This document shows, piece by piece, positions 1 to 5,005 of a stretch of DNA of 5,005 bases; position 1 is the first letter of the stretch; every line of letters starts with the position of its first letter. Position numbers and translations under genes: made by a program. This stretch comes from Planctomycetia bacterium (lineage in GTDB: Bacteria > Planctomycetota > Planctomycetia > Pirellulales > UBA1268). The notes under the pieces are model-generated. The model saw nothing but the letters and a program-made list of their open reading frames with translations, ran no database searches and was not told the DNA's origin. The stretch covers positions 1-5,005 of the forward strand of contig RGBY01000187.1 of NCBI GenBank assembly GCA_009919445.1, written 5' to 3'.

Positions 1-474
1 TCAGGACAGACCTCGATTTCTTTTGTCGATGACTGCGATGCTGGCCGCAGGCTGGCCGAGGCCGCGGATAAACCACTGCTGGTGGTTTTTCGGGCAGACT
101 GGTGCCGCTGGTCAGCGGCCTTTAGCCAGCAGACGCTCACCGACCCCGCCATCGTCGCCCTTGCTGATCGTTTTGTCTGCGTGCAGGTCGATGCTGACCG
201 GCATAGCAAAATCTGTCAGCGGTATGCTGTCTCGCAGTTCCCGACGGTGCTGATTCTTGACGCGGATAACAATGAGCTTTCCCGCCGAAGCGGTCACACG
301 CTGGCAACCGACCTCAAGCCACTGCTTCGCCAGGCACTCTCCCCCCGGCAACTGGCTGCCGTCGAAACGCCACAGGCCACTGAGTCTGTTACGGCCACCA
401 CCGATGCAGGGAATCAGCCGGCCCCCGTTCAGCTTCAGACCGCTGACATGCCGGGAGATGAAATCAGCCGCTGA
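1..474 (+). CDS. Thioredoxin-fold protein with CxxS site (5' end outside window)
   Basis: The frame is open from the first base to a TGA at 472-474, giving 157 visible residues, so the true start lies left of the window. The protein looks like a thioredoxin-like domain of the Thioredoxin_7/DUF255 type. KPLLVVFRADWC forms the first strand and active-site turn (visible residues 24-35), a VQVDAD strand follows, and QFPTVLILD carries the expected cis-proline at residue 81. The active site reads W-C35-R-W-S38, so the second (resolving) cysteine is serine. This makes classical dithiol disulfide exchange unlikely; a monothiol, mixed-disulfide or chaperone-like role is possible. The last 40 or so residues are rich in Thr, Ala, Gln and Pro and look unstructured. 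Any signal peptide or further N-terminal domain would be outside the window, so its cellular location cannot be judged. The substrate is unknown. The fold call is firm; the function is not. Confidence 0.8.
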   Translation, partial: SGQTSISFVDDCDAGRRLAEAADKPLLVVFRADWCRWSAAFSQQTLTDPAIVALADRFVCVQVDADRHSKICQRYAVSQFPTVLILDADNNELSRRSGHTLATDLKPLLRQALSPRQLAAVETPQATESVTATTDAGNQPAPVQLQTADMPGDEISR

Positions 475-547
475 ATTGTCTTGTTTCTGACGGCCACCTC
501 GCCCCGTCGCTCGTTCCGCCTTTGCCCCCGACGCTGACCCACGCCAG

Positions 548-1696
548 ATGACATCACCCCAAGCAGCTCCCCCGGCGAAACGAAACTATCACTCCTACCC
601 TTGGTGGAGTCCCCGCTTCTGGCATGGCATGCCGCTTCGGGTCTGGTTTGACCTGATTCGTGAGAACGACTGGAAGATCGCCCCCAGCCGGCTCGGTCTG
701 CTTGGCACCATCACCGCCGCGGCTGGCTTCAATTCACTTGCCGAGACACTCTGCCGGGCCCGCTTCAGCCGCCAGTTGGCCGACCCACCTGCCACTGACC
801 CACCGGTGTTCATCATCGGTCACTGGCGCAGCGGAACCACGCTGTTGCATGAAATTCTCATGCTCGATGACCGGTTCTGCTGCCCGTCGACTTTTCAGTG
901 TTTTGCCCCGGGTCATTTCCTGCTGACCGAGGCGTTTCTGACTACTACCCTAGCCTGGATCATGCCCACCAAGCGGCCGATGGACAACGTGGCGGCGGGC
1001 TGGCATCGACCTCAGGAGGATGAATTTGCTCTGGTGAACATGGGCGTGCCCTCACCCTACCGCCGGATGGCTTTTCCCGAGACGACACCCGCCGAGCCGA
1101 CCGCTCTCGATCTTGAAACACTTCCGGCGTCTGACCGTGATGCCTGGCGGGCGGCCCTTCGGGGCTTCCTTGAAATGCTGGCAGTCCGTGACCCCCGCCG
1201 GCCAGTGCTGAAAAGTCCACCCCATACCGCCCGAATGGCCGTGCTGGCTGACATGTTTCCGGGGGCCAAGTTTCTGCACGTTGTCCGGGATCCGTTTGTG
1301 GTTTTTCCATCAACCAAACGGCTCTGGGATTCATTGCACTACGTTCAGGCAATGCAGATCGATTCAGGGCGTGAGGCCGAAGAATACGTTTTCCGCTGCT
1401 TCGACACGATGTACGCCGCCTTCGAACGGGACCGTCCCAAACTTGCCGCTGGGCAGTTACACGAGATTCGCTATGAGGATCTTATTGCCGACCCGGTCGC
1501 CGGCATGGCGGATGCCTACGCAAAGCTTGACCTTGGAGATTTTGAACGGGTCCGGCCAGCGTTCGAAGCCCAGGCAGCCTCGATGCGGAAGTACCAGACC
1601 AACACCTATCAGCACGATCCTCGCATCGTCGCAGCGATAAGCCAGCGGTGGCAGCCATTTATCGAGCGGTACGGCTACAACGCGCCCACGGTGTAA
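548..1696 (+). CDS. Sulfotransferase family protein (PAPS-dependent)
   Basis: This is a complete 382-residue protein from ATG to TAA. It belongs to the bacterial Sulfotransfer_3-like family, which moves a sulfuryl group from PAPS to a hydroxyl or amine acceptor. The 5'-phosphosulfate loop is G91-HWRSGTT-98, after the strand PPVFII. The 3'-phosphate site is FLHVVRDPFVVFPS (residues 242-255) with Arg247 and Ser255. The family motif LKSPPHTARM lies between them at 221-230, and the C-terminal signature KYQTNTYQHDP is at 348-358. There is no signal peptide or clear membrane segment, which suggests a cytosolic enzyme, although the hydrophobic stretch around 125-139 could associate with a membrane. 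No Shine-Dalgarno sequence precedes the ATG; I kept it because no upstream in-frame start looks better and the N-terminal segment SYPWWSPRFWHGMPLR resembles the family. It lies 73 bp after the thioredoxin-like gene on the same strand. The acceptor cannot be inferred. Planctomycetes commonly encode many sulfotransferases and sulfatases. Confidence 0.9.
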   Translation: MTSPQAAPPAKRNYHSYPWWSPRFWHGMPLRVWFDLIRENDWKIAPSRLGLLGTITAAAGFNSLAETLCRARFSRQLADPPATDPPVFIIGHWRSGTTLLHEILMLDDRFCCPSTFQCFAPGHFLLTEAFLTTTLAWIMPTKRPMDNVAAGWHRPQEDEFALVNMGVPSPYRRMAFPETTPAEPTALDLETLPASDRDAWRAALRGFLEMLAVRDPRRPVLKSPPHTARMAVLADMFPGAKFLHVVRDPFVVFPSTKRLWDSLHYVQAMQIDSGREAEEYVFRCFDTMYAAFERDRPKLAAGQLHEIRYEDLIADPVAGMADAYAKLDLGDFERVRPAFEAQAASMRKYQTNTYQHDPRIVAAISQRWQPFIERYGYNAPTV

Positions 1697-1724
1697 CGAC
1701 CGCCACGCCAACCGCGCCGCCTGT

Positions 1725-1754
1725 CCCCCGGTTGCCACCGGGGGCTTTCATTCC
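1725..1754 (+). terminator. Hairpin terminator after the sulfotransferase gene
   Basis: CCCCCGG (1725-1731) pairs perfectly with CCGGGGG (1738-1744) around the 6-nt loop TTGCCA, and CTTTCATTCC follows. The stem starts 28 bp after the TAA of the sulfotransferase gene. The U-tract is short and interrupted, so termination may be partial. The stem itself is exact. Confidence 0.6.
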
Positions 1755-1796
1755 AGAGCGTCGAGCACGACCAGCAAACCAACCACTGGGCAAGCC

Positions 1797-1816
1797 GCGA
1801 GCGGAAGCGAGCGGAA
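1797..1816. repeat. Two tandem copies of GCGAGCGGAA
   Basis: The 10-bp unit GCGAGCGGAA occurs twice head to tail in the gap between the two converging genes (1697-1917). It is preceded by CAAGCC and followed by ACGC. I see no gene in this 221-bp gap. The short plus-strand reading frame across it is low complexity and continues no recognisable protein. The unit could be a small dispersed intergenic repeat, but only this one locus is visible here. Confidence 0.6.
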
Positions 1817-1917
1817 ACGCACCACCACTTAACTCCACGCCCCATCATTCGTGACGCCCACCCCGCAGTTTCCCCCGAGGGCGTACCTCAGAGAGGCCAC
1901 AACAACTGTTGGCTGCC

Positions 1918-2424
1918 CTACACGCGGTCCTGATGACGCGACGTACTGCGTTTGCTCCGGCAGTCGACACAGATGCCGGAAATGATCAGACGGTGCCCCT
2001 GCGGACGGAACTGATGGGTGGCGGCAACTGCGTTGCGAAGCGCGATGAGCTCCTCACTCGAAAATTCGATGAGCCGCTGGCAACTCGTGCAGTAAAGGTG
2101 GTCATGCTGCGGATAGCCGTAGTCGTGCTCATACACAGCCCGTCCGTCGAGGACCATTTTCTTGAGCAGGCCAGCTTCGACCATCTCGTTGAGCGTCCGG
2201 TAGACCGTCGGGCGACTGGCCCCCTCACCCGCTGCACTCGCCCGCAAATCGGCCAGCAGCTGCTCGGCATCAAAATGCTCGTGCCGAGTCGTCACATGGT
2301 CAACAATCGCCTGACGCTGCCTGGTGATTCGCTTGCCCCTTGCCTGCATGAACTCGGCAAACCGCTCCTGAGGTGTCAGGGCAGTGTTGACTGTTCCGAG
2401 CGAAAAATCAGCTGATGACGACAT
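1918..2424 (-). CDS. Fur-family transcriptional regulator
   Basis: This is a complete 168-residue protein from ATG (2424-2422) to TAG. An N-terminal winged helix covers about residues 15-90, with the recognition region SRPTVYRTLNEMVEAGLL at 70-87. A dimerisation and metal-binding domain follows. It shows the YEHDYGYPQHDHLYC segment (98-112), the structural zinc pairs C112-x-x-C115 and C152-x-x-C155, and H144 in PQGHRLIISG. This set fits a metal-sensing Fur-superfamily repressor acting on DNA in the cytoplasm. Fur, Zur and PerR cannot be told apart from these motifs alone. Compared with typical members of about 140-150 residues it has roughly 15 extra N-terminal residues and a basic tail. No Shine-Dalgarno sequence precedes the ATG. 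An in-frame Met at residue 26 would cut into the DNA-binding domain, so the first ATG is preferred. It converges on the sulfotransferase gene. No iron-uptake or zinc-uptake gene is next to it, so its targets cannot be read from context. Confidence 0.92.
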   Translation of the reverse strand: MSSSADFSLGTVNTALTPQERFAEFMQARGKRITRQRQAIVDHVTTRHEHFDAEQLLADLRASAAGEGASRPTVYRTLNEMVEAGLLKKMVLDGRAVYEHDYGYPQHDHLYCTSCQRLIEFSSEELIALRNAVAATHQFRPQGHRLIISGICVDCRSKRSTSRHQDRV

Positions 2425-2525
2425 GCTGACTGAGGCGTTACGAGGCAGGAGACAATGGCTGAACCAGGTCGCTGGTGCTCACTGGTGACTGTAAGGGCAA
2501 CAGGTTAGCCGATCACGACTGGAAT

Positions 2526-2546
2526 CAGCATAGCACAGCGATGCTG
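2526..2546. promoter_or_regulatory. Imperfect palindrome upstream of the Fur-family gene
   Basis: CAGCAT-A-GC-ACA-GC-G-ATGCTG is a 21-bp palindrome with 8 of 9 possible arm pairs matched. It lies about 100 bp upstream of the Fur-family ATG and overlaps a weak TATGCT, which could be a -10 element on the minus strand. It is not AT-rich and does not look like a classical Fur box. It may be an operator or only an RNA hairpin. I found no convincing -35 element with it. Confidence 0.3.
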
Positions 2547-2572
2547 GCTGGCTGGCCACCCCGAGGGCCTCC

Positions 2573-2612
2573 AAAAGAAAAGCGGCCCCGATTCAGCATG
2601 AACCGGGGCCGC
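2573..2612 (-). terminator. Rho-independent terminator of the fliA-flgM transcript
   Basis: Read on the minus strand, GCGGCCCCG (2612-2604) pairs perfectly over 9 bp with CGGGGCCGC (2590-2582). After one C-A mismatch, the inner loop contains a second stem, TTCA/TGAA, with a 3-nt loop. The sequence TTTTCTTTT follows directly (2581-2573). A strong GC stem with a U-rich tail is the classical intrinsic terminator. It starts 95 bp beyond the flgM-like stop and ends about 150 bp before the Fur-family start codon, so it separates flagellar transcription from the Fur-family gene. The plus-strand side has no T-tract, so it is one-directional. Confidence 0.88.
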
Positions 2613-2707
2613 CTAAATGTTGTTGCTCTGTCTGCTCCCCACCCACTGCTTCACACCCTCGCTAGGGCGACCGCAGCAGATCTCAGGGAAAACCGAGCGT
2701 AAGTTTC

Positions 2708-2962
2708 TCAGGAGAGCCGATCAAGCAGTCGATCAAGGGCCGTATCGAGCTTATCCGGCGTCTCGTAGGTGCCGTCGGCAATCGCTGCCCGAATGGCATT
2801 CACCCGATCAAAGCGAATGTCTGAAGCCGTTTCGGCTGCCTGCACGGCATCGACTGACAGCGACACACTGTCGTTCACTTCGGTCAGGCCTTCGGCCGTC
2901 GCCCGGTTGGCTGCTTCGGTTGCAGTCTGTGGTTCGAGTTCCGTCTCCCCGCCAGTGGCATC
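2708..2962 (-). CDS. flgM: FlgM-like anti-sigma-28 factor (start unresolved, possible frameshift)
   Basis: This frame runs 84 codons from just after an in-frame TAA (2965-2963) to TGA at 2710-2708. The last 38 residues contain SDIRFDRVNAIRAAIADG and then TYETPDKLDTALDRLLDRLS. This matches the helical C-terminal half of FlgM, which binds FliA and blocks its access to RNA polymerase until FlgM is exported through the flagellar channel. The segment before it is a flexible linker rich in Ala, Thr and Glu, typical of FlgM N-terminal halves. The problem is the start: the frame has no ATG. The only good canonical start is GTG at 2878-2876, which gives 56 residues, about the sigma-binding half alone. 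Otherwise, an ATG at 2961-2959 would join this frame if the GGGG run at 2950-2947 held one more G, giving an 84-residue protein beginning MPLAGETELEPQ. It lies 231 bp after fliA on the same strand, which strongly supports the assignment. The identity of the C-terminal half is fairly secure; the N-terminus is not. Confidence 0.75.
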   Translation of the reverse strand, partial: DATGGETELEPQTATEAANRATAEGLTEVNDSVSLSVDAVQAAETASDIRFDRVNAIRAAIADGTYETPDKLDTALDRLLDRLS

Positions 2963-3104
2963 TTACGAAAGAGTCCACCGAACGGTTCAGCAAAAATCGC
3001 TTCGAGCCTGCGTTCCTTTCGCTTCTTCAGTATGGCTTCGGATTGCCCTCCGTGACGATCCGAATCAATCCGGCACTTGCCCCGGCTTCCACACCAGTCT
3101 GTTT

Positions 3105-3133
3105 TCATCGGCCATTCATCTGGCTTTTCTTTA
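3105..3133 (-). promoter_or_regulatory. Candidate sigma-28 (FliA-type) promoter upstream of flgM
   Basis: On the minus strand, TAAA (3133-3130) is followed after 17 nt by GCCGATGA (3112-3105). The enteric FliA consensus is TAAA, about 15 nt, then GCCGATAA, so the -10 matches at 7 of 8 positions while the spacing is 2 nt too long. An A-rich run (AAAAAAAGAG) sits just upstream. It lies between fliA and the flgM-like gene, where a FliA-driven promoter for the anti-sigma factor would make sense. GCCGAT alone also occurs elsewhere in this GC-rich window, so chance cannot be excluded. Confidence 0.4.
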
Positions 3134-3163
3134 CTCTTTTTTTCAGACCTACTGGCCGCCCGC

Positions 3164-3186
3164 ACAGCCTGCCCAGACAGCCTGCC
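3164..3186. repeat. Direct repeat of ACAGCCTGCC
   Basis: ACAGCCTGCC occurs at 3164-3173 and 3177-3186, separated by CAG, starting about 8 bp past the fliA stop. It forms no strong hairpin and has no T-tract, so it does not act as an obvious fliA terminator. The rest of 2963-3193 holds only the A-rich run and the candidate sigma-28 promoter; I see no additional gene there. Confidence 0.5.
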
Positions 3187-3193
3187 TTGCCTT

Positions 3194-3985
3194 CTAGGCG
3201 GCAAACTCACGCCGCCGCGGTATCAGCTGATTCTGCAGGCGTTCAACGATCGCAGAATGCATCTGGCTGACCCGACTTTCGGAGAGATCGAGCGTTGCTC
3301 CAATCTCCTTCATGGTCAACTCTTCGTAGTAGTAGAGGATGATGATCAGCCGCTCGTTGCGGTTCAGCCCCTTGGTCACAAGACGCATCAGGTCGGCTTT
3401 CTGAATTCGCCGCGTCGGGTCTTCACCCTTCTTGTCCTCAAGGATATCGATTTCCCGGACGTCCTTTGAACTATCTGTTTCGCACCATTTTTTGTTCAGG
3501 CTCACCAAGCTGACTGCGTTGGCTTCAACGAGCAGTTTTTCAAACTCTTCTCGAGAAAGCTGCATGTGCTCGGCCACTTCCGCATCGGAAGGAACGCGAC
3601 CATAGCGAGCCTGCAGGGTCTTGATCGATTCGTTGAGCTTGCTGGCTTTGCTGCGGACAAGCCGGGGTACCCAGTCCATTGTCCGAAGCTCGTCGAGCAT
3701 CGCCCCGCGAATCCGTGGAACGCAGTAGGTTTCGAACTTCACCCCCCGCTCCAGGTCATAGGCGTCGATGGCGTCCATCAGCCCAAACGTTCCGGATGAG
3801 ATGAGGTCATCGAGCTCAACGCCATCGGGCAGTCGGGCCCAGACCCTCTCAGCGTTGTATTTCACCAGAGGATGAAAAATCTCGATGAGACGGTTTCGCA
3901 GCGTCTGATTCGACTGATCCTGCTTGAACGTCTGCCAGAGCTTAAGCATCTCTTCCGGTGGGGGCTGGCTGAAATCCTTCGCCAC
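3194..3985 (-). CDS. fliA: Flagellar RNA polymerase sigma factor FliA (sigma-28)
   Basis: This is a complete 263-residue sigma-70-family factor of the FliA/WhiG group, which directs RNA polymerase to late flagellar genes (flagellin, motor, chemotaxis). Region 2 covers about residues 36-108 and includes DDLISSGTFGLMDAIDAYD and FETYCVPRIRGAMLDELR. Region 3 follows at about 112-160 (LNESIKTLQARYGRVPSDAE). Region 4 spans about 205-255, with the DNA-binding helix-turn-helix LTMKEIGATLDLSESRVSQ at 223-241. Region 1.1 is absent, as expected for the group. The start is GTG at 3985-3983, supported by a strong AAGGAGG (3998-3992) six bases upstream. The ATG at 3990-3988 is out of frame and too close to that site. 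The ending is TAG after EFAA. It follows flhA after 231 bp and precedes the flgM-like gene, so its activity is probably held by FlgM. Length and domains are normal. Confidence 0.95.
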   Translation of the reverse strand: MAKDFSQPPPEEMLKLWQTFKQDQSNQTLRNRLIEIFHPLVKYNAERVWARLPDGVELDDLISSGTFGLMDAIDAYDLERGVKFETYCVPRIRGAMLDELRTMDWVPRLVRSKASKLNESIKTLQARYGRVPSDAEVAEHMQLSREEFEKLLVEANAVSLVSLNKKWCETDSSKDVREIDILEDKKGEDPTRRIQKADLMRLVTKGLNRNERLIIILYYYEELTMKEIGATLDLSESRVSQMHSAIVERLQNQLIPRRREFAA

Positions 3986-3991
3986 AACATT

Positions 3992-3998
3992 CCTCCTT
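3992..3998 (-). promoter_or_regulatory. Strong ribosome binding site deciding the fliA GTG start
   Basis: On the minus strand AAGGAGG is complementary to the 16S rRNA tail and lies 6 nt from the GTG at 3985. An ATG falls in that spacer just one base after the Shine-Dalgarno core, but it opens only a short unrelated frame. The GTG therefore decides the start. None of the other start sites visible here has so good a match. Confidence 0.85.
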
Positions 3999-4161
3999 GA
4001 ACCTCACTGCAGTCGCTCGGCCATCCTTGACCGAACCACCGGCCGACACGACGACCGCGGCGAAGGGTATCGCGAGCAGCCCGGCCGACACAACTTCATT
4101 TCCTCGTCCCGGCACCAACCGGATCACCAGGATTTTCTCTCAAACCACCCACCTCGCCCTA

Positions 4162-4185
4162 GTCTGCCTCGTCTTCCAGGCAGAC
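4162..4185. other. Perfect 8-bp stem-loop in the flhA-fliA gap
   Basis: GTCTGCCT (4162-4169) and AGGCAGAC (4178-4185) form an exact 8-bp stem with an 8-nt loop, 31 bp after the flhA stop as read on the minus strand. No U-tract follows on either strand, so it is not a classical intrinsic terminator. It could be an mRNA 3'-stabilising or attenuating hairpin, or a Rho-assisted end. The rest of the 231-bp gap (3986-4216) shows no gene and no clear promoter. Confidence 0.45.
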
Positions 4186-4216
4186 GACTGCTTGGCATTC
4201 GGGAGCCGAGCCGGCC

Positions 4217-5005
4217 TCAGGCGGCCCGCCCGGCTGCGTCGGCCGACCCGGCCGAACTCCCAATGGTGGTGAACAGTTCAACCGCAGGCTGGCCTACCAG
4301 TTCTTCCTCGGCCAGAACCGGAGGTGTGATGCCGACGACCCGCAACTGCTCGGCAACAGCCAGCCGTTCGGCAGACCCGACGGCAATGACGGTGGCACGA
4401 CCACGCTCCAGAAGCGGCCGCAGGGCCCGCCGTAGGTCACCAAGCAATCGCTGAACGGCAAGTTTTGCGGCCGCAGTGGCCGGCAATCCAGTGAGCTGAC
4501 GGGCAGCCGTCGGCGACAGCCGTACCACCGCCAAGTGACCATCGGGACCACGCAACCTCCGCAGCATGGTGCCGGCTAACTGGGGTCGGAGGCGTTCAGC
4601 CAGCAGATCTGGCTCGGTAGTCTCAGCCGCATGGTCAGCAATGACCTCAAGCAGACCGGCCAGGGGTTTGATTGGCAGCCCCTCCCGCAACAGGCACTGG
4701 AGTGTCCGCTGCACGGTGGCCACACTCACCACCGCAGGCACAGTCTGCTCAACCGCTGCCGGCTCAGTTGCACGGAGTGATTCAAGCATGCGGGCCATCT
4801 GATCACGCGAGAGCAAGCGATCAGCATGCTGCCGCAGAACAGCCTCAACCATATGAGCGACAGCCGCCACGCCGGTAAAGGTCTGCCCACCGCGGCCAGC
4901 CACCTCTTCGGCTTCAGCAGGGCTCCCAAAGCGGGCCGGCCGGCCACCGACTGCCGGCAGTTGCGTAGCTTCCCGACGGCGCCAGCGGCGACGAGTTACC
5001 TCATC
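4217..5005 (-). CDS. flhA: FlhA, flagellar type III export gate (C-terminal part, 5' end outside window)
   Basis: The frame is open from the right edge to TGA (4219-4217), giving 262 visible residues of a protein normally near 700, so the membrane domain is outside the window. The visible part matches the end of the FlhA cytosolic domain. HMVEAVLRQHADRLLSRDQM (51-70) corresponds to the conserved ATHL..VIRRHA.ELLGR region, VATVQRTLQCLLREGLPIKP (95-114) to LQ.VLQ.LL.EGVPIRD, and LLEVIADHAAETTEPDLLAE (118-137) to ILEALAD.A..T.DP..L.E. FlhA forms the nonameric export-gate ring in the inner membrane, and its cytosolic part receives substrate-chaperone complexes. The usual Y-T-V-V-D-P just before this region reads GGQTFTG, and residues 5-11 are Arg-rich (RRRWRRR), so it is a divergent homologue. 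The GTG at 4903 is internal, not a start. The injectisome homologue SctV is the main alternative, but the neighbouring fliA and flgM favour FlhA. Confidence 0.88.
   Translation of the reverse strand, partial: DEVTRRRWRRREATQLPAVGGRPARFGSPAEAEEVAGRGGQTFTGVAAVAHMVEAVLRQHADRLLSRDQMARMLESLRATEPAAVEQTVPAVVSVATVQRTLQCLLREGLPIKPLAGLLEVIADHAAETTEPDLLAERLRPQLAGTMLRRLRGPDGHLAVVRLSPTAARQLTGLPATAAAKLAVQRLLGDLRRALRPLLERGRATVIAVGSAERLAVAEQLRVVGITPPVLAEEELVGQPAVELFTTIGSSAGSADAAGRAA

Noticed and set aside
960..1352. Minus-strand frames inside the sulfotransferase gene
   Set aside because: Shadows of a gene with clear PAPS-binding motifs; their translations are compositionally biased and carry no domain.
1909..2415. 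A 168-codon plus-strand frame opposite the Fur-family gene
   Set aside because: It mirrors the Fur-family gene codon for codon on the other strand and shows no domain of its own; the minus-strand product has full Fur motifs.
2505..2513. Plus-strand TAGCCGATC as a second sigma-28 -10 element
   Set aside because: The nearest TAAG lies only 12 nt upstream and no plus-strand gene follows; it shows that GCCGAT occurs by chance here.
2884..3210. A 108-codon minus-strand frame between fliA and flgM
   Set aside because: Basic low-complexity product that overlaps the fliA stop. Its only possible meaning is that the ATG at 2961 within it may be the frameshifted flgM start.
2617..3270. Long plus-strand open frame across the fliA-flgM gap
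   Set aside because: Its translation is rich in Arg, Pro and Ser without family motifs, and it overlaps both the flgM-like frame and the end of fliA.
3942..4127. Minus-strand frame with a hydrophobic stretch before fliA
   Set aside because: It overlaps the fliA start by 44 bp and has no Shine-Dalgarno sequence; the hydrophobic segment is short and probably due to chance.

Overview
The window looks like a piece of a GC-rich, flagellated planctomycete chromosome. I infer the phylum from three things: the style of the flagellar regulatory proteins, the weak or absent Shine-Dalgarno sequences before most genes, and loosely packed genes of unrelated function. No mobile element, CRISPR array, tRNA or rRNA is visible.

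Left part, plus strand (1-1696): the 3' portion of a thioredoxin-fold gene enters from outside the window. It has a monothiol WCRWS site instead of WCxxC. A complete PAPS-dependent sulfotransferase-family gene follows after a 73-bp gap and ends at a GC-rich hairpin that resembles a terminator.

Middle, minus strand (1918-2424): a complete Fur-family metalloregulator with both zinc CxxC pairs converges on the sulfotransferase gene. The stretch upstream of it carries an imperfect palindrome and then a strong minus-strand terminator (2573-2612) that closes the flagellar block.

Right part, minus strand (2613-5005): a flagellar regulatory block read right to left. It holds the C-terminal part of flhA (export gate, running off the right edge), the flagellar sigma factor fliA, and a short, easily overlooked flgM-like anti-sigma gene. 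The flgM-like frame has no ATG, and one missing G in a GGGG run would explain this. Between fliA and flgM there is a sequence resembling a sigma-28 promoter (TAAA, 17-nt gap, GCCGATGA). The likely logic is this: FliA drives late flagellar genes, FlgM holds FliA inactive until the hook-basal body export apparatus (FlhA is its gate) can secrete FlgM, and FliA may also drive its own inhibitor. No flhF or flhG lies between flhA and fliA, although these often do in other bacteria.

I see no convincing new multi-gene system. The most useful observations are the hidden flgM-like gene with its start or frameshift problem, the candidate sigma-28 promoter in front of it, and the CxxS thioredoxin variant.
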